A stretch of 64,000 nucleotides of DNA from CBDDEC01 sp965198045 (GCA_965198045.1 CBDAOL010000011.1:248001-312000), one strand, 5' to 3'; shown: positions 36,370 to 46,220, numbered from the stretch's first letter. The notes: generated by a model from the sequence alone, not told the origin. Numbers and translations are program-made.

Positions 36370-37347
36370 CTAGGCCTGGCGCGTGAGCAGCCCCCACTCC
36401 TCGAGGGCAGTGCGGGCGACGAGGCGGTGCAACTGGGCGCGCCGCTCGACTGGTTGGCCCTGCTGGCCCATCTCGACGAGGTAGGGCAGCAGCCCCGGCA
36501 CATGGTTGCCGAGCGAGAGCGAGGTGCCGCCACGGAAGCCGGTGGAGGAGGGGAAGCCGCTGAAGCCGGAGTCGAAGATGCCGCGGGTGATGGAGCTGCG
36601 GCCGCCGCGGAAGATGAACTGTTCGCGTCTGGAGGCGATCTGCCCGTTGATCGCGTCGACGATCGTCTCGCCCTCAGGGAAGTCGTCGATCAGCCCGCCG
36701 GTGGTGATCGTCTGCCCGAGGAAAGCCGTACCGTCCTGGCTTCGCTCGCGGAAGAACGCCCACGACTCGTGGAGGTCGAGCAGGCGTTCGACCTCGAACT
36801 CGCGCGCGAGTGCGGAGATCTCTGCGGCCATGTGCGACATCGGCAGCGCCTCCTCGGCGGTGCTGCCGGGGTACAGGCGGTTGAGGTCGCCGAGCTCCTG
36901 GGTGGTGCGCTCGAAGATCTCGGTCGCGACCATGTTGGCGCGCGGCACGACGACCAGCGATCCGTGTTCGACATCCCACTCGGCGATCGCTTCGGCGGCG
37001 AGCCAGCCGCCGGGCTCGTTGCCGTGCACTCCACCGAGGATCATCACGCGCGGGCCCTCGACGCCCGAGTGGGTGATCACGGCCGGGGTCGCCCATTGCG
37101 TGTCGTCGAGCAGCACGCGCTCGGTCCGCCCGGCCGGCGGCACCGGCCGTGGCGTCGGCACCGGCGTCGGCGGTGCGGTGGGCGCAGGCGTCGGGCTGGG
37201 TTCGGCCGTCGGTGTCGCGGTCGGGCTGGGCGCAGCGGCCGTGGGCGTCGGCGTCGAGTCCTCGTCGCTGCCGGGCAGGCAGGCGAGGGCCAGGCCGCCG
37301 GCGGCGAGCGCTCCGAAGCGCAGGAAGTTGCGTCGTGACCGCGTCAT
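36370..37347 (-). CDS. succinylglutamate desuccinylase/aspartoacylase-like (M14 fold) exported protein
   Basis: The 325-residue protein begins with a twin-arginine-like signal S-R-R-N-F-L-R-F-G followed by a hydrophobic stretch ending in A-C, which may be a lipobox. A Pro/Thr/Ala linker (about 28-70) precedes an M14-like zinc domain: MILGGVHGNEPGGWLAAEA (zinc His and Glu), VVPRANMVA and LLDLHESWAF (third zinc ligand). It probably acts outside the membrane on an amide or peptide bond. Start ATG 37347. Confidence 0.8.
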   Translation of the reverse strand: MTRSRRNFLRFGALAAGGLALACLPGSDEDSTPTPTAAAPSPTATPTAEPSPTPAPTAPPTPVPTPRPVPPAGRTERVLLDDTQWATPAVITHSGVEGPRVMILGGVHGNEPGGWLAAEAIAEWDVEHGSLVVVPRANMVATEIFERTTQELGDLNRLYPGSTAEEALPMSHMAAEISALAREFEVERLLDLHESWAFFRERSQDGTAFLGQTITTGGLIDDFPEGETIVDAINGQIASRREQFIFRGGRSSITRGIFDSGFSGFPSSTGFRGGTSLSLGNHVPGLLPYLVEMGQQGQPVERRAQLHRLVARTALEEWGLLTRQA

Positions 37348-37377
37348 GACGCGGATCTTAGTACGCGCCGTCGCCTC

Positions 37378-38553
37378 TCACACCGCAATCAGGATCACCG
37401 GCGTGAGCGCGGCCACGGCGAGGAAGGCGACGACCCCTCGACGCGTCGAAGTGAGGTGCGTCGCCAGCCACAGCACGGCGGCGGCGAAGGGGCGGTGTCC
37501 GACCGTGACGAGGATGATCGAGGGCGCGCCGACCGAAGCCGCGAGCGCGACGACGGCGGCCACCGCCTCCGCGCTGTCGAGCAGCAAGGCGGCGAAGAGC
37601 GTGTCGACCAGGGTGGTGACGTTCGCGCCGAGGATGAAGGGCACGAGGTCGCGCCGCCGCACGACCCCACGCAGCGTCAGCGGCACGAGCAGGGCGATCG
37701 ACAGCCCGGCGGACATGGTGATGGCGGTGACGCCGGCGCCGACGAGGAAGGTGACGCGCGGGGACCGGGCTCCGCGCGCCGCGTGCTCGAACCCGGCGCC
37801 CGGCGTCTCCAGCGTGGGCAGCAGCCGGTCGAAGAGCCAGAACGCGCCGAGCAGCAGGCCCACGCCCAGCGCCAGCAGTCCGGAATCCGGCAGCCGTCGC
37901 GCCAGCGGATCCGAGAGCGGCGCGACGATGCCCTCGCCGGCGCCGGCGAAGCCGCTCGGGATCGCCTCGGCGGTGGCGCGGAGCGCTTCGCTGCCCGCCA
38001 GCGGGGAGGCGAGGGCAAGGGCGGGCAGGTAGAGCGCGAACGTCACGATCATCGCGACGACGCCGACGAAGATGGCGTCGGGTCCGCGGCGGCCGCGCAG
38101 CCAGGCGGCGAGCGCCGCGAGCAGCACGATCAGCGAGGCGCCGAGGCGCGAACCGGCAATCATCGCCAGCGCGCCGCCTCGCTCGACTGCACCGCCGTCG
38201 AGCAACGACAGGGCGAGCGCCGCCACGGGGCTGCCCGAGAGCGCGCCGTAGGCCGTCAGCCAGGCTGCGCCCACGAGGTTCGGCGAACCCTCGACATCGA
38301 GTCGCGCGAAGAGGTCTGCGCCGCCGCCGGCACCTGCCGCGAGCAGGAGCGCCAGCGCGAACAGGTAGACCGCGCCGAGCACTGACGCTGCGATGCCACT
38401 TCGCCTGCGCCAGGCGAGGCGCGGTCTAGCGAGGTCACGTTGAGCCTCGGCGTCGCGGTGCGCGTGCCAGGTCGCAAGCGCATCCTCGCCGAGCGAGGTC
38501 GGAGCTGCGCGTCGTGCGCTGGTCACGGCTGAGCCGACCGGAACATGTCGCAC
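37378..38553 (-). CDS. divergent Na+/Pi cotransporter-like membrane protein
   Basis: The 391-residue protein has about eight or nine hydrophobic helices in two inverted halves. The second half keeps LVPFILGANVTTLVDTLFAA, the G-A-N-[IV]-T-T loop of NptA-type transporters, and the first has a degenerate version GGALAMIAGSRLGASLIVLL. The QSSS motifs are replaced by S-G-S-P and M-S-A-G, so phosphate/sodium coordination may be lost or changed. It is divergent from an orthodox NptA gene 209 bp away. Confidence 0.65.
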   Translation of the reverse strand: MRHVPVGSAVTSARRAAPTSLGEDALATWHAHRDAEAQRDLARPRLAWRRRSGIAASVLGAVYLFALALLLAAGAGGGADLFARLDVEGSPNLVGAAWLTAYGALSGSPVAALALSLLDGGAVERGGALAMIAGSRLGASLIVLLAALAAWLRGRRGPDAIFVGVVAMIVTFALYLPALALASPLAGSEALRATAEAIPSGFAGAGEGIVAPLSDPLARRLPDSGLLALGVGLLLGAFWLFDRLLPTLETPGAGFEHAARGARSPRVTFLVGAGVTAITMSAGLSIALLVPLTLRGVVRRRDLVPFILGANVTTLVDTLFAALLLDSAEAVAAVVALAASVGAPSIILVTVGHRPFAAAVLWLATHLTSTRRGVVAFLAVAALTPVILIAV

Positions 38554-38762
38554 CGTTCAGGTGTAGTTGCGTTTCTTGAGCGTGATACTCGTGAATGAGG
38601 CAGACATCGAGTGTACCGCTCGGAGCACCGCGATCAACTGCAGCGCGTACGCCCCTCAGGCGGGGGTTCCACTGCCGCGTAGTCATCGATTGGATTAGAG
38701 TCGCGGTCGATGCGCTTGCGTAACGTTCCCACCGACCGCTCCGGCATCGCGCGAGTACGAAG

Positions 38763-39869
38763 TTGAGAACATTCGTACTCGCGGCGATCGTCATCACTTC
38801 CCTCTACGGCTTCCTTGCTGGCGTCTCAATGTTGGAGGCGGGCATCCAGGCGCTCGGCGATGGGTTCCAGGACGGGCTGCTGGATAGCGTCGACCATCCG
38901 CTCGCGGGTCTCTTCGCCGGCATCCTCGCAACCGTGCTGGTCCAGTCCTCGTCGGTCTCGACCTCGACGATCGTCGGGCTCGTCGGTAGCGGAGCGATCG
39001 GTGTGCCGACGGCGGTGCCGATGATCATGGGCGCCAACATCGGCACCACGGTGACGAACACGGTGGCCGCCCTCGGTTCGGCGCGCCGCACCGAGGAGTT
39101 CCGGCGTGCCTTCGCGGGCGCGACGATGCATGACTTCTTCAACCTCATCGCCGTGGCGATCTTCCTTCCGATCGAGATTGCGACGGGCTTCCTCGCCAAG
39201 CTCGCGGACCGTGTGGCCGAGCCGATCGGCGGCTCCGTCGAGGGCGGTAAGACCAGGAGCCCGATCAAGGACGCGGTGCGCGAACCGGTCTCGGTCGTGA
39301 AGGACTTCATCGAGGGGTTCACCGACTCCGAGCGGGTGATCGGGACGGTCCTGATCATTGCTGGCGTATCACTGATCTTCCTCGCGCTGGCGCTGATTAC
39401 CACGAACATGCGGCAGATCGTCGCGTCACGCATTGAGCGAGTGCTCAACCGTTTCGTCGCGAGCGGCGGTGGGCTCGTCGGCATGGGCGTGGGGCTCGTC
39501 ACCACGGTGGCGGTGCAGTCGTCGAGCATCACGACCTCGATCCTGGTGCCGATGGTCGGATCGGGGATCCTGGCGGTGCGCAACGCGTTCCCGATCACGC
39601 TCGGGGCGAACCTCGGCACGACGATCACGGCACTGCTGGCGGCGCTGGCGGTCGATCTGCGCGCGGGGCTGGTGATCGCCCTCGTCCATACGCTCTTCAA
39701 CCTCGGTGCTATCTTGCTGATCTACCCGGTTCCGGCGATCCGTGCGGTTCCAGTGCGCCTCGCCGAGGCGCTGGCGAACCGCGCTGCGGATAATCGGATG
39801 GTGGTGGTCGTGTATACGGTCGGGCTCTTCATCGTGATGCCGGCGGTGGGAATGCTGGCTTTCCGGTAG
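38763..39869 (+). CDS. Na+/Pi cotransporter family protein
   Basis: The 368-residue protein carries both inverted-repeat signatures: VLVQSSSVSTSTIVGLVGSG with IMGANIGTTVTNTVAALG, and VAVQSSSITTSILVPMVGSG with TLGANLGTTITALLAAL. These are diagnostic for the PF02690 family. Start TTG 38763 gives a first membrane helix at once. The PhoU-like gene 30 bp downstream is a frequent partner, suggesting phosphate uptake or export under PhoU control. Confidence 0.92.
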   Translation: MRTFVLAAIVITSLYGFLAGVSMLEAGIQALGDGFQDGLLDSVDHPLAGLFAGILATVLVQSSSVSTSTIVGLVGSGAIGVPTAVPMIMGANIGTTVTNTVAALGSARRTEEFRRAFAGATMHDFFNLIAVAIFLPIEIATGFLAKLADRVAEPIGGSVEGGKTRSPIKDAVREPVSVVKDFIEGFTDSERVIGTVLIIAGVSLIFLALALITTNMRQIVASRIERVLNRFVASGGGLVGMGVGLVTTVAVQSSSITTSILVPMVGSGILAVRNAFPITLGANLGTTITALLAALAVDLRAGLVIALVHTLFNLGAILLIYPVPAIRAVPVRLAEALANRAADNRMVVVVYTVGLFIVMPAVGMLAFR

Positions 39870-39899
39870 CGGCCGGCGCGAGACAGAGGTAGGTGCCCC

Positions 39900-40598
39900 A
39901 TGGTGCTCAGATTCTTCCGACGCAGACGCGACGACGGCGACCCACTCAGTCACGTCGAAGCGACGGTGCAGGAGATGCTCGGGGACGACCGCCACTCGTT
40001 CGACCTGGCCATCTCTGCGCTGCTGAGCGGCGCCAGCCCCGCGGCGGTCGGGCCTGACCTCTACGAGACCGATCGGCGGGTCAACGAGGCGGAGCAGCGC
40101 ATCCGGCGCGAACTGGTCGTACATGTCTCCGTCCGCGCCGCCGCCAGCGTGCCCGCCACGCTCGTCTACATGAGTGTGGTGAAGGACGTGGAGCGCGTGG
40201 GCGACTACGCGAAGAACATCTTCGACCTGGCGGCGGAGGGCGTAGATCTCTCCTCCGCGGACGACCGCGAGGAGTTGTACGCGATCGCCAAGAACGTGTC
40301 CGAGATGATCACGGAGTCGGGCAAGGTGTTCGCCGCCGAGGATGTCGAGCGGGCCCGCGAGTTGAGCGACATCGGCGACGGCATGCTCGACGACTTTGAT
40401 CGCCGGGTGAACGAGTTGCTGCGTTCAGAGGACGCCGCCTCGATCGCCGTACCGCGCGCACTGCTGTTCCGCTTCCAGAAGCGCATCGTGTCGCACCTGA
40501 TGAACCTGCTCTCGGCCGTGTTCATGCCGATCGACCAGCTCGACTACTTCGACGAGCCGGACCGCGACTCGGCGAGCCGCCGTCAGGATGACGCCTAG
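39900..40598 (+). CDS. PhoU domain protein
   Basis: The 232-residue all-helical protein has two PhoU-type three-helix repeats: YETDRRVNEAEQRIRRELVV with YMSVVKDVERVGDYAKNIFD, and ARELSDIGDGMLDDFDRRVN with a matching final helix. The E/D-x-x-x-D metal clusters are visible in both. ATG 39900 follows the transporter stop by 30 bp with GAGGTAGG upstream. It probably modulates the co-encoded Na+/Pi transporter. Confidence 0.9.
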   Translation: MVLRFFRRRRDDGDPLSHVEATVQEMLGDDRHSFDLAISALLSGASPAAVGPDLYETDRRVNEAEQRIRRELVVHVSVRAAASVPATLVYMSVVKDVERVGDYAKNIFDLAAEGVDLSSADDREELYAIAKNVSEMITESGKVFAAEDVERARELSDIGDGMLDDFDRRVNELLRSEDAASIAVPRALLFRFQKRIVSHLMNLLSAVFMPIDQLDYFDEPDRDSASRRQDDA

Positions 40599-40634
40599 AG
40601 GCCGGGTGACGCCTAGACGCGGGACCTCCGAAGG

Positions 40635-41956
40635 CTAGATCAGTCCTCGTGCGCGGGCCTGCTTCGTCAGGTCGGCGCGGTGGCCGGCGTCGGCGATCGC
40701 GATCAGTTCCCGCACGCGGTCTCGCTCGGTCTTGCCGAACAGCGAGGCGACACCGAATTCGGTCACGATCAGGTCGGTGAGATACCGCGGGATGCCGACG
40801 TTGGCTCCCGGCGGGAGTTCGCACACGATCCTCGAGGCATCACCGGCCGTGGCCGGGAGTACGTGGATCGAGCGCCCGCCGGGCGCGTAGACGGCGCCGA
40901 TCACGAACTCGAGCTGCCCACCCGGGCCGGTGTACATCTCGTGACCCATCGAGTCGAAGACGAACTGTCCGGTGAGATCGATCATCGTGCCGGTGTTGAT
41001 CGAGGTCATGTTCGACTGCGAGGCGATGACCGCGGGGTTGTGGACGTAGTCGACGCCGAAGACGAGCCAGTCGTCGAAGCTCGCCTGCTCGATGGCCAGC
41101 TCGCTGGGGATCGAGGAGAGCGCCGTGACCACCATCTTGCCCACGTCACGGCTCTTGCGACTGCCGTTGAACACCCCCTGCGCGTAGAGCGAGGCGATGC
41201 CCGGGCCCGTCGGCTCTGAATGGTAGCCGAGATCTCGTTTCGTCGCGAGGTGCGGGATCACCGCGTTCGAGGCGGCGCCGACGCCGAGCTCGATCGTATC
41301 GCCGTCGCGGACGAGCTCGGCGGTGTACGCGCCTGCGAGATCGAGCCGCGCGAGGGATTCTTCGTCGCGCTCGGCCGGTTGCACGGAGACGTTGGGTAGC
41401 GCGTCGTCGGGCACAGGTACGAGGTAATCGACCTCATCGACATGGACGAAGTTGTCGCCGGCGGTACGGATCACGGCCGAAGCCACCTCGGCGATCACGC
41501 GCTGGCTGCGGCGGAGGGTGATCTTGTTGTCCCAGAGCGCTGCGCCGAAGGACATGTACCCGCGCTCGTCCGGCGGGGACATGTAGTAGATGCCCACGTC
41601 CGGGTCGCCGAGGTCGCGCTCGTAGCGACGAGGCTCGGTGAAGACGGTCGCCGGCTGGTAGTGCGTGCGGTCGGCGAGGTAGGCCCGACGTGGGCCCGGC
41701 GTCGGATAGGCGGAGCGCATCTCGATGTGCCGCTCCTCGGCGAGGTTCTCGTCCCACTGCAGGTCCAGGCGCGTCAGATCGCCGTAAGCGACGACGTCGT
41801 TCAACTCCTCGCGACGCTCGTGGAGGAAGGGCATGAGATACCCGGGGGTCGGATCCCGCGGCGCCGAGGTGGACGAGCCAGCCATCCTCGGGCGAGCCCG
41901 ACGGCCGAGGCGGGGTCGATCACCTTGTCGACGTAGCGGGTTTGCCAGTCGCTCAT
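40635..41956 (-). pseudogene. acetyl-CoA hydrolase/transferase (4-hydroxybutyrate CoA-transferase-like), two indels near the start
   Basis: The main frame (from 41885) is a class I CoA-transferase: DRTHYQPATVFTEPRRYERD, DLGYHSEPTG (family Glu), INTGTMIDLTGQFVFDSMG and GPGGQLEFVIGAVYAPGG. Its natural start is ATG 41956 with GGAGGG upstream, reading MSDWQTRYVDKVIDPASAVG. Two one-base indels, one at 41886-41887 and one in the G5 run 41844-41848, are needed to join it; the frame between them reads DGWLVHLGAAGSDP as expected. It would move CoA between acyl groups. Confidence 0.85.
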
Positions 41957-42041
41957 GCGGCCCTCCGGCGGCATCCTAGCCGTGATCGGCGTTCCGGACA
42001 GTCGAGGCCGGCTCGGCGATCGTGATAGAGGGGGGTTGGTG

Positions 42042-42413
42042 ATGAGCAGTCAAGTGCAAGCCTCAGGTTCGCTCTGGGTCGGCGTCGGCGGCGCGGCCGT
42101 AGCGGCGGCGCTGTTCGTGCTGCTCACGGCGAACACCGGAACCACCTACCACCTGTTCCCGCTGGCGATCGCGGCGGCTCCCGGGGTCCTCCCCCGCCTC
42201 ATCTTCGATCGTCCGTTGAACGCATGTCAGGGAACGCTCGCGACGCTGCTCGGCATCGCGGCCGTGGGCGTGGCCTGGGGGTCACTCGAGCTCCTCGGTG
42301 AGATGCCGAGCGCGACGATCCTCTCCGACCAACCCGGAGGCGTCCGAGGCGAGTTCGCCGTCTTCGGCATCCTCGGCGCGCTCGCGGGGTCGTGGTGGGG
42401 GTCGCAGCGCTAG
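42042..42413 (+). CDS. small membrane protein, unknown
   Basis: ATG 42042, with GAGGGGGG upstream, encodes 123 residues with three to four hydrophobic helices (LWVGVGGAAVAAALFVLLTA, LFPLAIAAAPGVLPRLIF, TLLGIAAVGVAWGSLELL, FAVFGILGALAGSWWG). No family is recognised. It stands alone between the CoA-transferase and the SRAP gene. Confidence 0.7.
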   Translation: MSSQVQASGSLWVGVGGAAVAAALFVLLTANTGTTYHLFPLAIAAAPGVLPRLIFDRPLNACQGTLATLLGIAAVGVAWGSLELLGEMPSATILSDQPGGVRGEFAVFGILGALAGSWWGSQR

Positions 42414-42449
42414 CCCTCGTCGGTCACAGCTCGGCGCTACACTCACGGC

Positions 42450-43157
42450 ATGTGCGGACGTTTCACCATGACGGCGGAGGATCGCGACTGGGTCGCGCAG
42501 CACCTGGGCGTCGATCCAGAGCAGCTGATCGAGGAGCATTTCCAGCCGCGCTGGAACATTGCGCCGATGCAAGAGCACTGGATCGTGCGCAACCAGCGCG
42601 AAGAGCGCGAGGCCGTCTGGGCGACGTGGGGGCTCGTCAACTGGTGGGATGAGAACCGGCGGGCTGGGGCGAAACACATCAATGCGCGCGCCGAGTCGCT
42701 GGCGTCACGCCGCCCCTTCCGTGACGCGTTCAAGACGACCCGCTGCGCGGTGCTCGCTGACGGCTTCTTCGAGTGGGTCGGCGAGAAGAAGGAGCGGCGG
42801 CCGATCTGGTTCCATCGTCCCGATCGCGAGCTGTTCCTGTTTGCGGGCCTCTACGCCTCGGCGCGGCTCGAGGGCGAGGCGGAGCGCACAGAGACGTTCA
42901 CCATCATCACGACCGAGCCGAACGAGACGGTGCGTCCGATCCACGACCGGATGCCGGTCATCCTCCCGAACGATGGGGCCGTCGAAGCCTGGCTGTACGA
43001 GGACCAGTCGCCAGAGACGCTGCGCGGCCTGCTGACGCCGATCGCGGACGACTTCCTCGTCCCCACCGCCGTGTCGACGCGCGTGAACTCGGTCGACAAC
43101 GACGACCCGGCCTGTCTGGTCGAGGCGGACCAGGAGACGCAGGGCGCGCTCATCTAG
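42450..43157 (+). CDS. SOS response-associated peptidase (SRAP/YedK-HMCES family)
   Basis: The 235-residue protein starts M-C-G-R-F; Cys2 is the residue that crosslinks abasic sites in single-stranded DNA in this family. Other conserved parts are WNIAPMQ (Asn), INARAESL, RCAVLADGFFEWVGEKK (Glu) and IHDRMPVIL (His). All catalytic residues are present, so it should shield abasic sites as a DNA-protein crosslink. No LexA box was identified upstream. Confidence 0.95.
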   Translation: MCGRFTMTAEDRDWVAQHLGVDPEQLIEEHFQPRWNIAPMQEHWIVRNQREEREAVWATWGLVNWWDENRRAGAKHINARAESLASRRPFRDAFKTTRCAVLADGFFEWVGEKKERRPIWFHRPDRELFLFAGLYASARLEGEAERTETFTIITTEPNETVRPIHDRMPVILPNDGAVEAWLYEDQSPETLRGLLTPIADDFLVPTAVSTRVNSVDNDDPACLVEADQETQGALI

Positions 43158-43188
43158 GCACCTGCGAGGTAGCGACCTTGAGGCCCGG

Positions 43189-43698
43189 CTAGACCTCGCG
43201 CGTCTGGACCTTCTTCAGCGAGCCCACGACAGTCGAGACGCCGATCACCTCGAGGTGGTCGACCTCGCCGCTGGTCGTGACTTTGCGCTGCAGCAGCCGG
43301 CCGAGGGGTTGGCCGGCGATGAAGCCGAGCATGCCGGCGGCGAAGGCGTTGCTGTAGCGCTCACTCGGGCGGCCGCCCATGAGGACGAGCGTCGCCGCCG
43401 CTGAGCTGCAGAACGCGGAGACCGCGATGTTGGTGCCACAGAGCGACGAGACGGCGAGCGAGCGCTGCCCGGCTTGCATGCGGTGCAGCGCCTCCTCGGC
43501 GCAGCTCTGCACCGTCGCCTCGTCGGCTTCGCAGAGGATGTAGAAGCCGTCCGTTGTGGCGCGTCCGGCCAGGCGCTGCGCGCCGTGACGCGCGAGCAGG
43601 ACGGCGACCGTGGCGTGCTCGAGGCCGTGGTTGCGTCGGACGCGTTCCGCCCAGCGCCGTCCAAAGCTCGTGCCGCGCTCTATCGCTCGTTCGATCAT
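43189..43698 (-). CDS. DUF6391-like membrane-associated protein
   Basis: The 169 residues contain RRNHGLEHATVAVLLARHG, GRATTDGFYILCEADEATVQ and a hydrophobic stretch VSSLCGTNIAVSAFCSSAAA. The N-H-x-L-E-H-A-T motif followed by a G-F-Y-(I/V)-x-G-type strand fits the DUF6391 family of Chloroflexota and cyanobacteria. Function unknown. ATG 43698. Confidence 0.65.
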   Translation of the reverse strand: MIERAIERGTSFGRRWAERVRRNHGLEHATVAVLLARHGAQRLAGRATTDGFYILCEADEATVQSCAEEALHRMQAGQRSLAVSSLCGTNIAVSAFCSSAAATLVLMGGRPSERYSNAFAAGMLGFIAGQPLGRLLQRKVTTSGEVDHLEVIGVSTVVGSLKKVQTREV

Positions 43699-43729
43699 GT
43701 AAGTCCCGCCGTCCGCCGCTGTCTAGCTG

Positions 43730-45067
43730 TTAGCGCTCTCGGCTCGTACCAGGCGCGCCGATGGCGAAGTCGGCGATCACCTCGACCTCGACGATCGCCA
43801 CGGTGCCGGTGCCGTTCGCGTTCTCGATACGGATGGTCCCGCTCGTGTTGGTCGTTGGCAACAGCGTCGGGTTCACGGTGACCGTCAGCCGCCCGGCGGG
43901 GCAGGGTCCGATCGCGCATCGCAGGTCCGTGCCGGCGGCCGCGCCGGCCGGTGGCGACAGCACGAGGAACGGATCGCTCGTGGATGCCTGCCACGCCAGC
44001 ACGCCCGTGCCGGCGTTGCGGATGTCGATGGTCGCCTGCGCCGCCGAGGGCGGCCCGGTGACATCGATCGAGGCCGACGTGGTCGCCACCTGCATCAGCG
44101 GCGCCGCAAAGAGGCCGGCCGCGAGGTTGGGTGGCAGCGTCACCGCCTCGGCGGCGTGCGCGGGCTCAGGCGTCGGCAGATCCATGTTCGAGAACGGGAA
44201 GTCGAAGTTGGCGATGCTGAGGGCGTTGAAGACGGTGGGGTCGTTGACGTTTGGCAGGCTCGCGGCGACGGGTGCCCACAGCCGCGCGCCCTCGCGCTCA
44301 GGCGGGTGGGCGAGGCAGCCCCAGACCAGTTCCTGGTAAGGGAAGCGATTGCGCGACTGCGACCCGTCGCAGCGGTAGTCACGGACCGACGCGAACGTGG
44401 GGTCGAGGGGGTGGTTGGAGCCTCGGCTGCCGGGTCCGGTGAAGCCGTTGTAGGACCAGACGGCGTAGTACCAGTTTTCGATCAGGTTCGGGTCGCTGTT
44501 GGTATCGGTGCCGACGATCGGGCGTTGCTGCGGCGCCTGATTCCACTTGTCCGCCAGCAGCACCGCGCCGCGCGACGCGTTGAAGGCGTAATGGGTGGCT
44601 ACCAGCACCTGGTCCGACGAGGCGCGTCCGGCTGCGCCAAGCGGGATCGTCATGCCGGTTGTGACCTGCATAATCCCGTGTCCGCAGTCGAACGAGACCA
44701 GCGTGTCGCCAATCGACTCGAAGCGGACGGACCGCGAGGCCATGGTCAGCTGCGACTCGACCCAGCCGAGGCCGCGCAAGATCTCCACGGGGACCTGACG
44801 CACGCCCTCGGCGCGGTTCTGGCGCGTTCCCAACTCGACGCGTGGCAGCTCGAAGAACGGGTCGCCGGGCAGCAGGCCGTTCACCGACGCCGCATCGATC
44901 GCCGCGAGGTAACGCAGCCGGTCGCCCTCGGCCTCGTAGGTGTGCGGCGTGCGTGGATCGAAGGCGCACGCCTCGGCGTGTGGCCGTGGACCGCGGAACT
45001 CGTGCACGCCGCCGAGGGCCAGCACGGCCAGCAGGGTCACGCCGAGCGCGAGTGTGCGTCTACGCAC
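43730..45067 (-). CDS. secreted protein, lytic transglycosylase-like with BACON/Ig-like C-terminus
   Basis: A signal peptide (RRTLALGVTLLAVLALGG) leads a 445-residue protein. Residues 85-215 recall SLT lysozyme-like domains: a likely catalytic E in LGWVESQL, FDCGHGIMQVTTGM and YNGFTGPGSRG. Residues 325-430 are beta-rich with LAWQASTSDPFLVLSPPAG and VTVNPTLLPTTNTSGTIRIE, the pattern of BACON-type domains. It could be a cell-wall or carbohydrate-binding enzyme. Its start overlaps the end of the upstream beta-propeller gene by 8 bp, so the two are translated together. Confidence 0.65.
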   Translation of the reverse strand: MRRRTLALGVTLLAVLALGGVHEFRGPRPHAEACAFDPRTPHTYEAEGDRLRYLAAIDAASVNGLLPGDPFFELPRVELGTRQNRAEGVRQVPVEILRGLGWVESQLTMASRSVRFESIGDTLVSFDCGHGIMQVTTGMTIPLGAAGRASSDQVLVATHYAFNASRGAVLLADKWNQAPQQRPIVGTDTNSDPNLIENWYYAVWSYNGFTGPGSRGSNHPLDPTFASVRDYRCDGSQSRNRFPYQELVWGCLAHPPEREGARLWAPVAASLPNVNDPTVFNALSIANFDFPFSNMDLPTPEPAHAAEAVTLPPNLAAGLFAAPLMQVATTSASIDVTGPPSAAQATIDIRNAGTGVLAWQASTSDPFLVLSPPAGAAAGTDLRCAIGPCPAGRLTVTVNPTLLPTTNTSGTIRIENANGTGTVAIVEVEVIADFAIGAPGTSRER

Positions 45068-46220
45068 CGACCCACCCCAGGACGATCACCTCGCGTTCGG
45101 CCTCGACGGGGCGGCGCGTGCCGTCGAGGCCGATCACGGTCACCGTGTCGAGCCCCGGATCGACGTTGTTGGCGCGTTCGAAGTGGCGCACCGTCAGCCA
45201 GCGGCCGTCCAGGCTCCACGACAGCGGCACGTCGAAGCCCTCGGCGGGCGGCGCGAGTGCGGCGAGCGCACCGTCAGGACGCAGTACGACGATGCCGTCG
45301 CCGACGCCGCCCAGGAACTCGCCGCCGAGGCTGCCGGCGGCGAGCGCGCCGCTCACCGGCTCCCAGAGCGGAGCGAAGTAGCTCGCAGGCGGCAGCACGG
45401 CTGGGATCGGCTCGCCGTTGCTCGTGCGCAGCGCGCGCGGCTGCCAGAGCACGAGTTCGCGGTCGATGATCGGCACGACATAAGTGAGAACGCTGCCGTC
45501 CGAGGAGAGACGCCACTCGCGCGCGATCTCGTCGCTCAGGTGCTGGAGCAACACAGGCGGGTCCGGGTGTTCGATCCGCAGCAAGTCGGTCCCCGTGAGC
45601 GACAGGCGCGCGACTAGGGGGTGCCCGCTGTCATCGAAGCCGACTGGGAGGACCCCGAACGGCGACTCCTCGACGTGTATCACGCGCCGCGCGCGCGTGG
45701 CCAGGTCGACGCGCACGATCTCCTGCCGGTTCTCGAGCAGTGCCGTGCGATAGAGCAGCGCCGTGCCGTCGGGGCTCAGCACCGGCGGCACGAGCAGGTC
45801 GGCGTCGCTCGCGAAGCGAACCCGCGTCCCGTCCTCGACGGTGAGTACCCAGAGTTCGGCGGGCGCGTCACGCCGCGAGGGCGCTTCGGGGGGCAGCGCG
45901 GTGAACGAGGCGCGTCCGTCGACGATCTCGGGCGAGGGCGTGATGGCCCATCCGGCGGCGTGGGGCACGGTGTCGATGAGCGTGCGGTCTGCGGGCGACT
46001 CGGCCGGGGCGGTGTAGATGCGGTCGGCGGTCTCACCGTACTCCGCGTAGACGAGCACCGGCGCACCCGGATGGCGCGCCTCGGTCGGCCCGTCGTCGCC
46101 GCTCGGCAGCGCGCCGATGAGCCACGCAGCGACGCCGAGCGCGAGCAGCAGCGCCACGACACCAGCGACCGCTGCTAGACGCGCAGAGATCGCGGACGTC
46201 ATGGATCGATGGCGGGTCAT
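45060..46220 (-). CDS. membrane-anchored beta-propeller (TolB/WD40-like) protein
   Basis: An N-terminal membrane helix (LAAVAGVVALLLALGVAAWL) anchors a 330-residue domain built of repeated blades with LSPDGTALLYRTALLENRQE, WRLSSDGSVLTYVV and SWSLDGRWLTVRHFE. Such S-x-D-G repeats mark TolB-like propellers. A start at 46220 or at a second ATG 46202 is possible. It is translationally coupled to the lytic transglycosylase-like gene, suggesting a shared extracytoplasmic role. Confidence 0.7.
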   Translation of the reverse strand: MTRHRSMTSAISARLAAVAGVVALLLALGVAAWLIGALPSGDDGPTEARHPGAPVLVYAEYGETADRIYTAPAESPADRTLIDTVPHAAGWAITPSPEIVDGRASFTALPPEAPSRRDAPAELWVLTVEDGTRVRFASDADLLVPPVLSPDGTALLYRTALLENRQEIVRVDLATRARRVIHVEESPFGVLPVGFDDSGHPLVARLSLTGTDLLRIEHPDPPVLLQHLSDEIAREWRLSSDGSVLTYVVPIIDRELVLWQPRALRTSNGEPIPAVLPPASYFAPLWEPVSGALAAGSLGGEFLGGVGDGIVVLRPDGALAALAPPAEGFDVPLSWSLDGRWLTVRHFERANNVDPGLDTVTVIGLDGTRRPVEAEREVIVLGWVGA

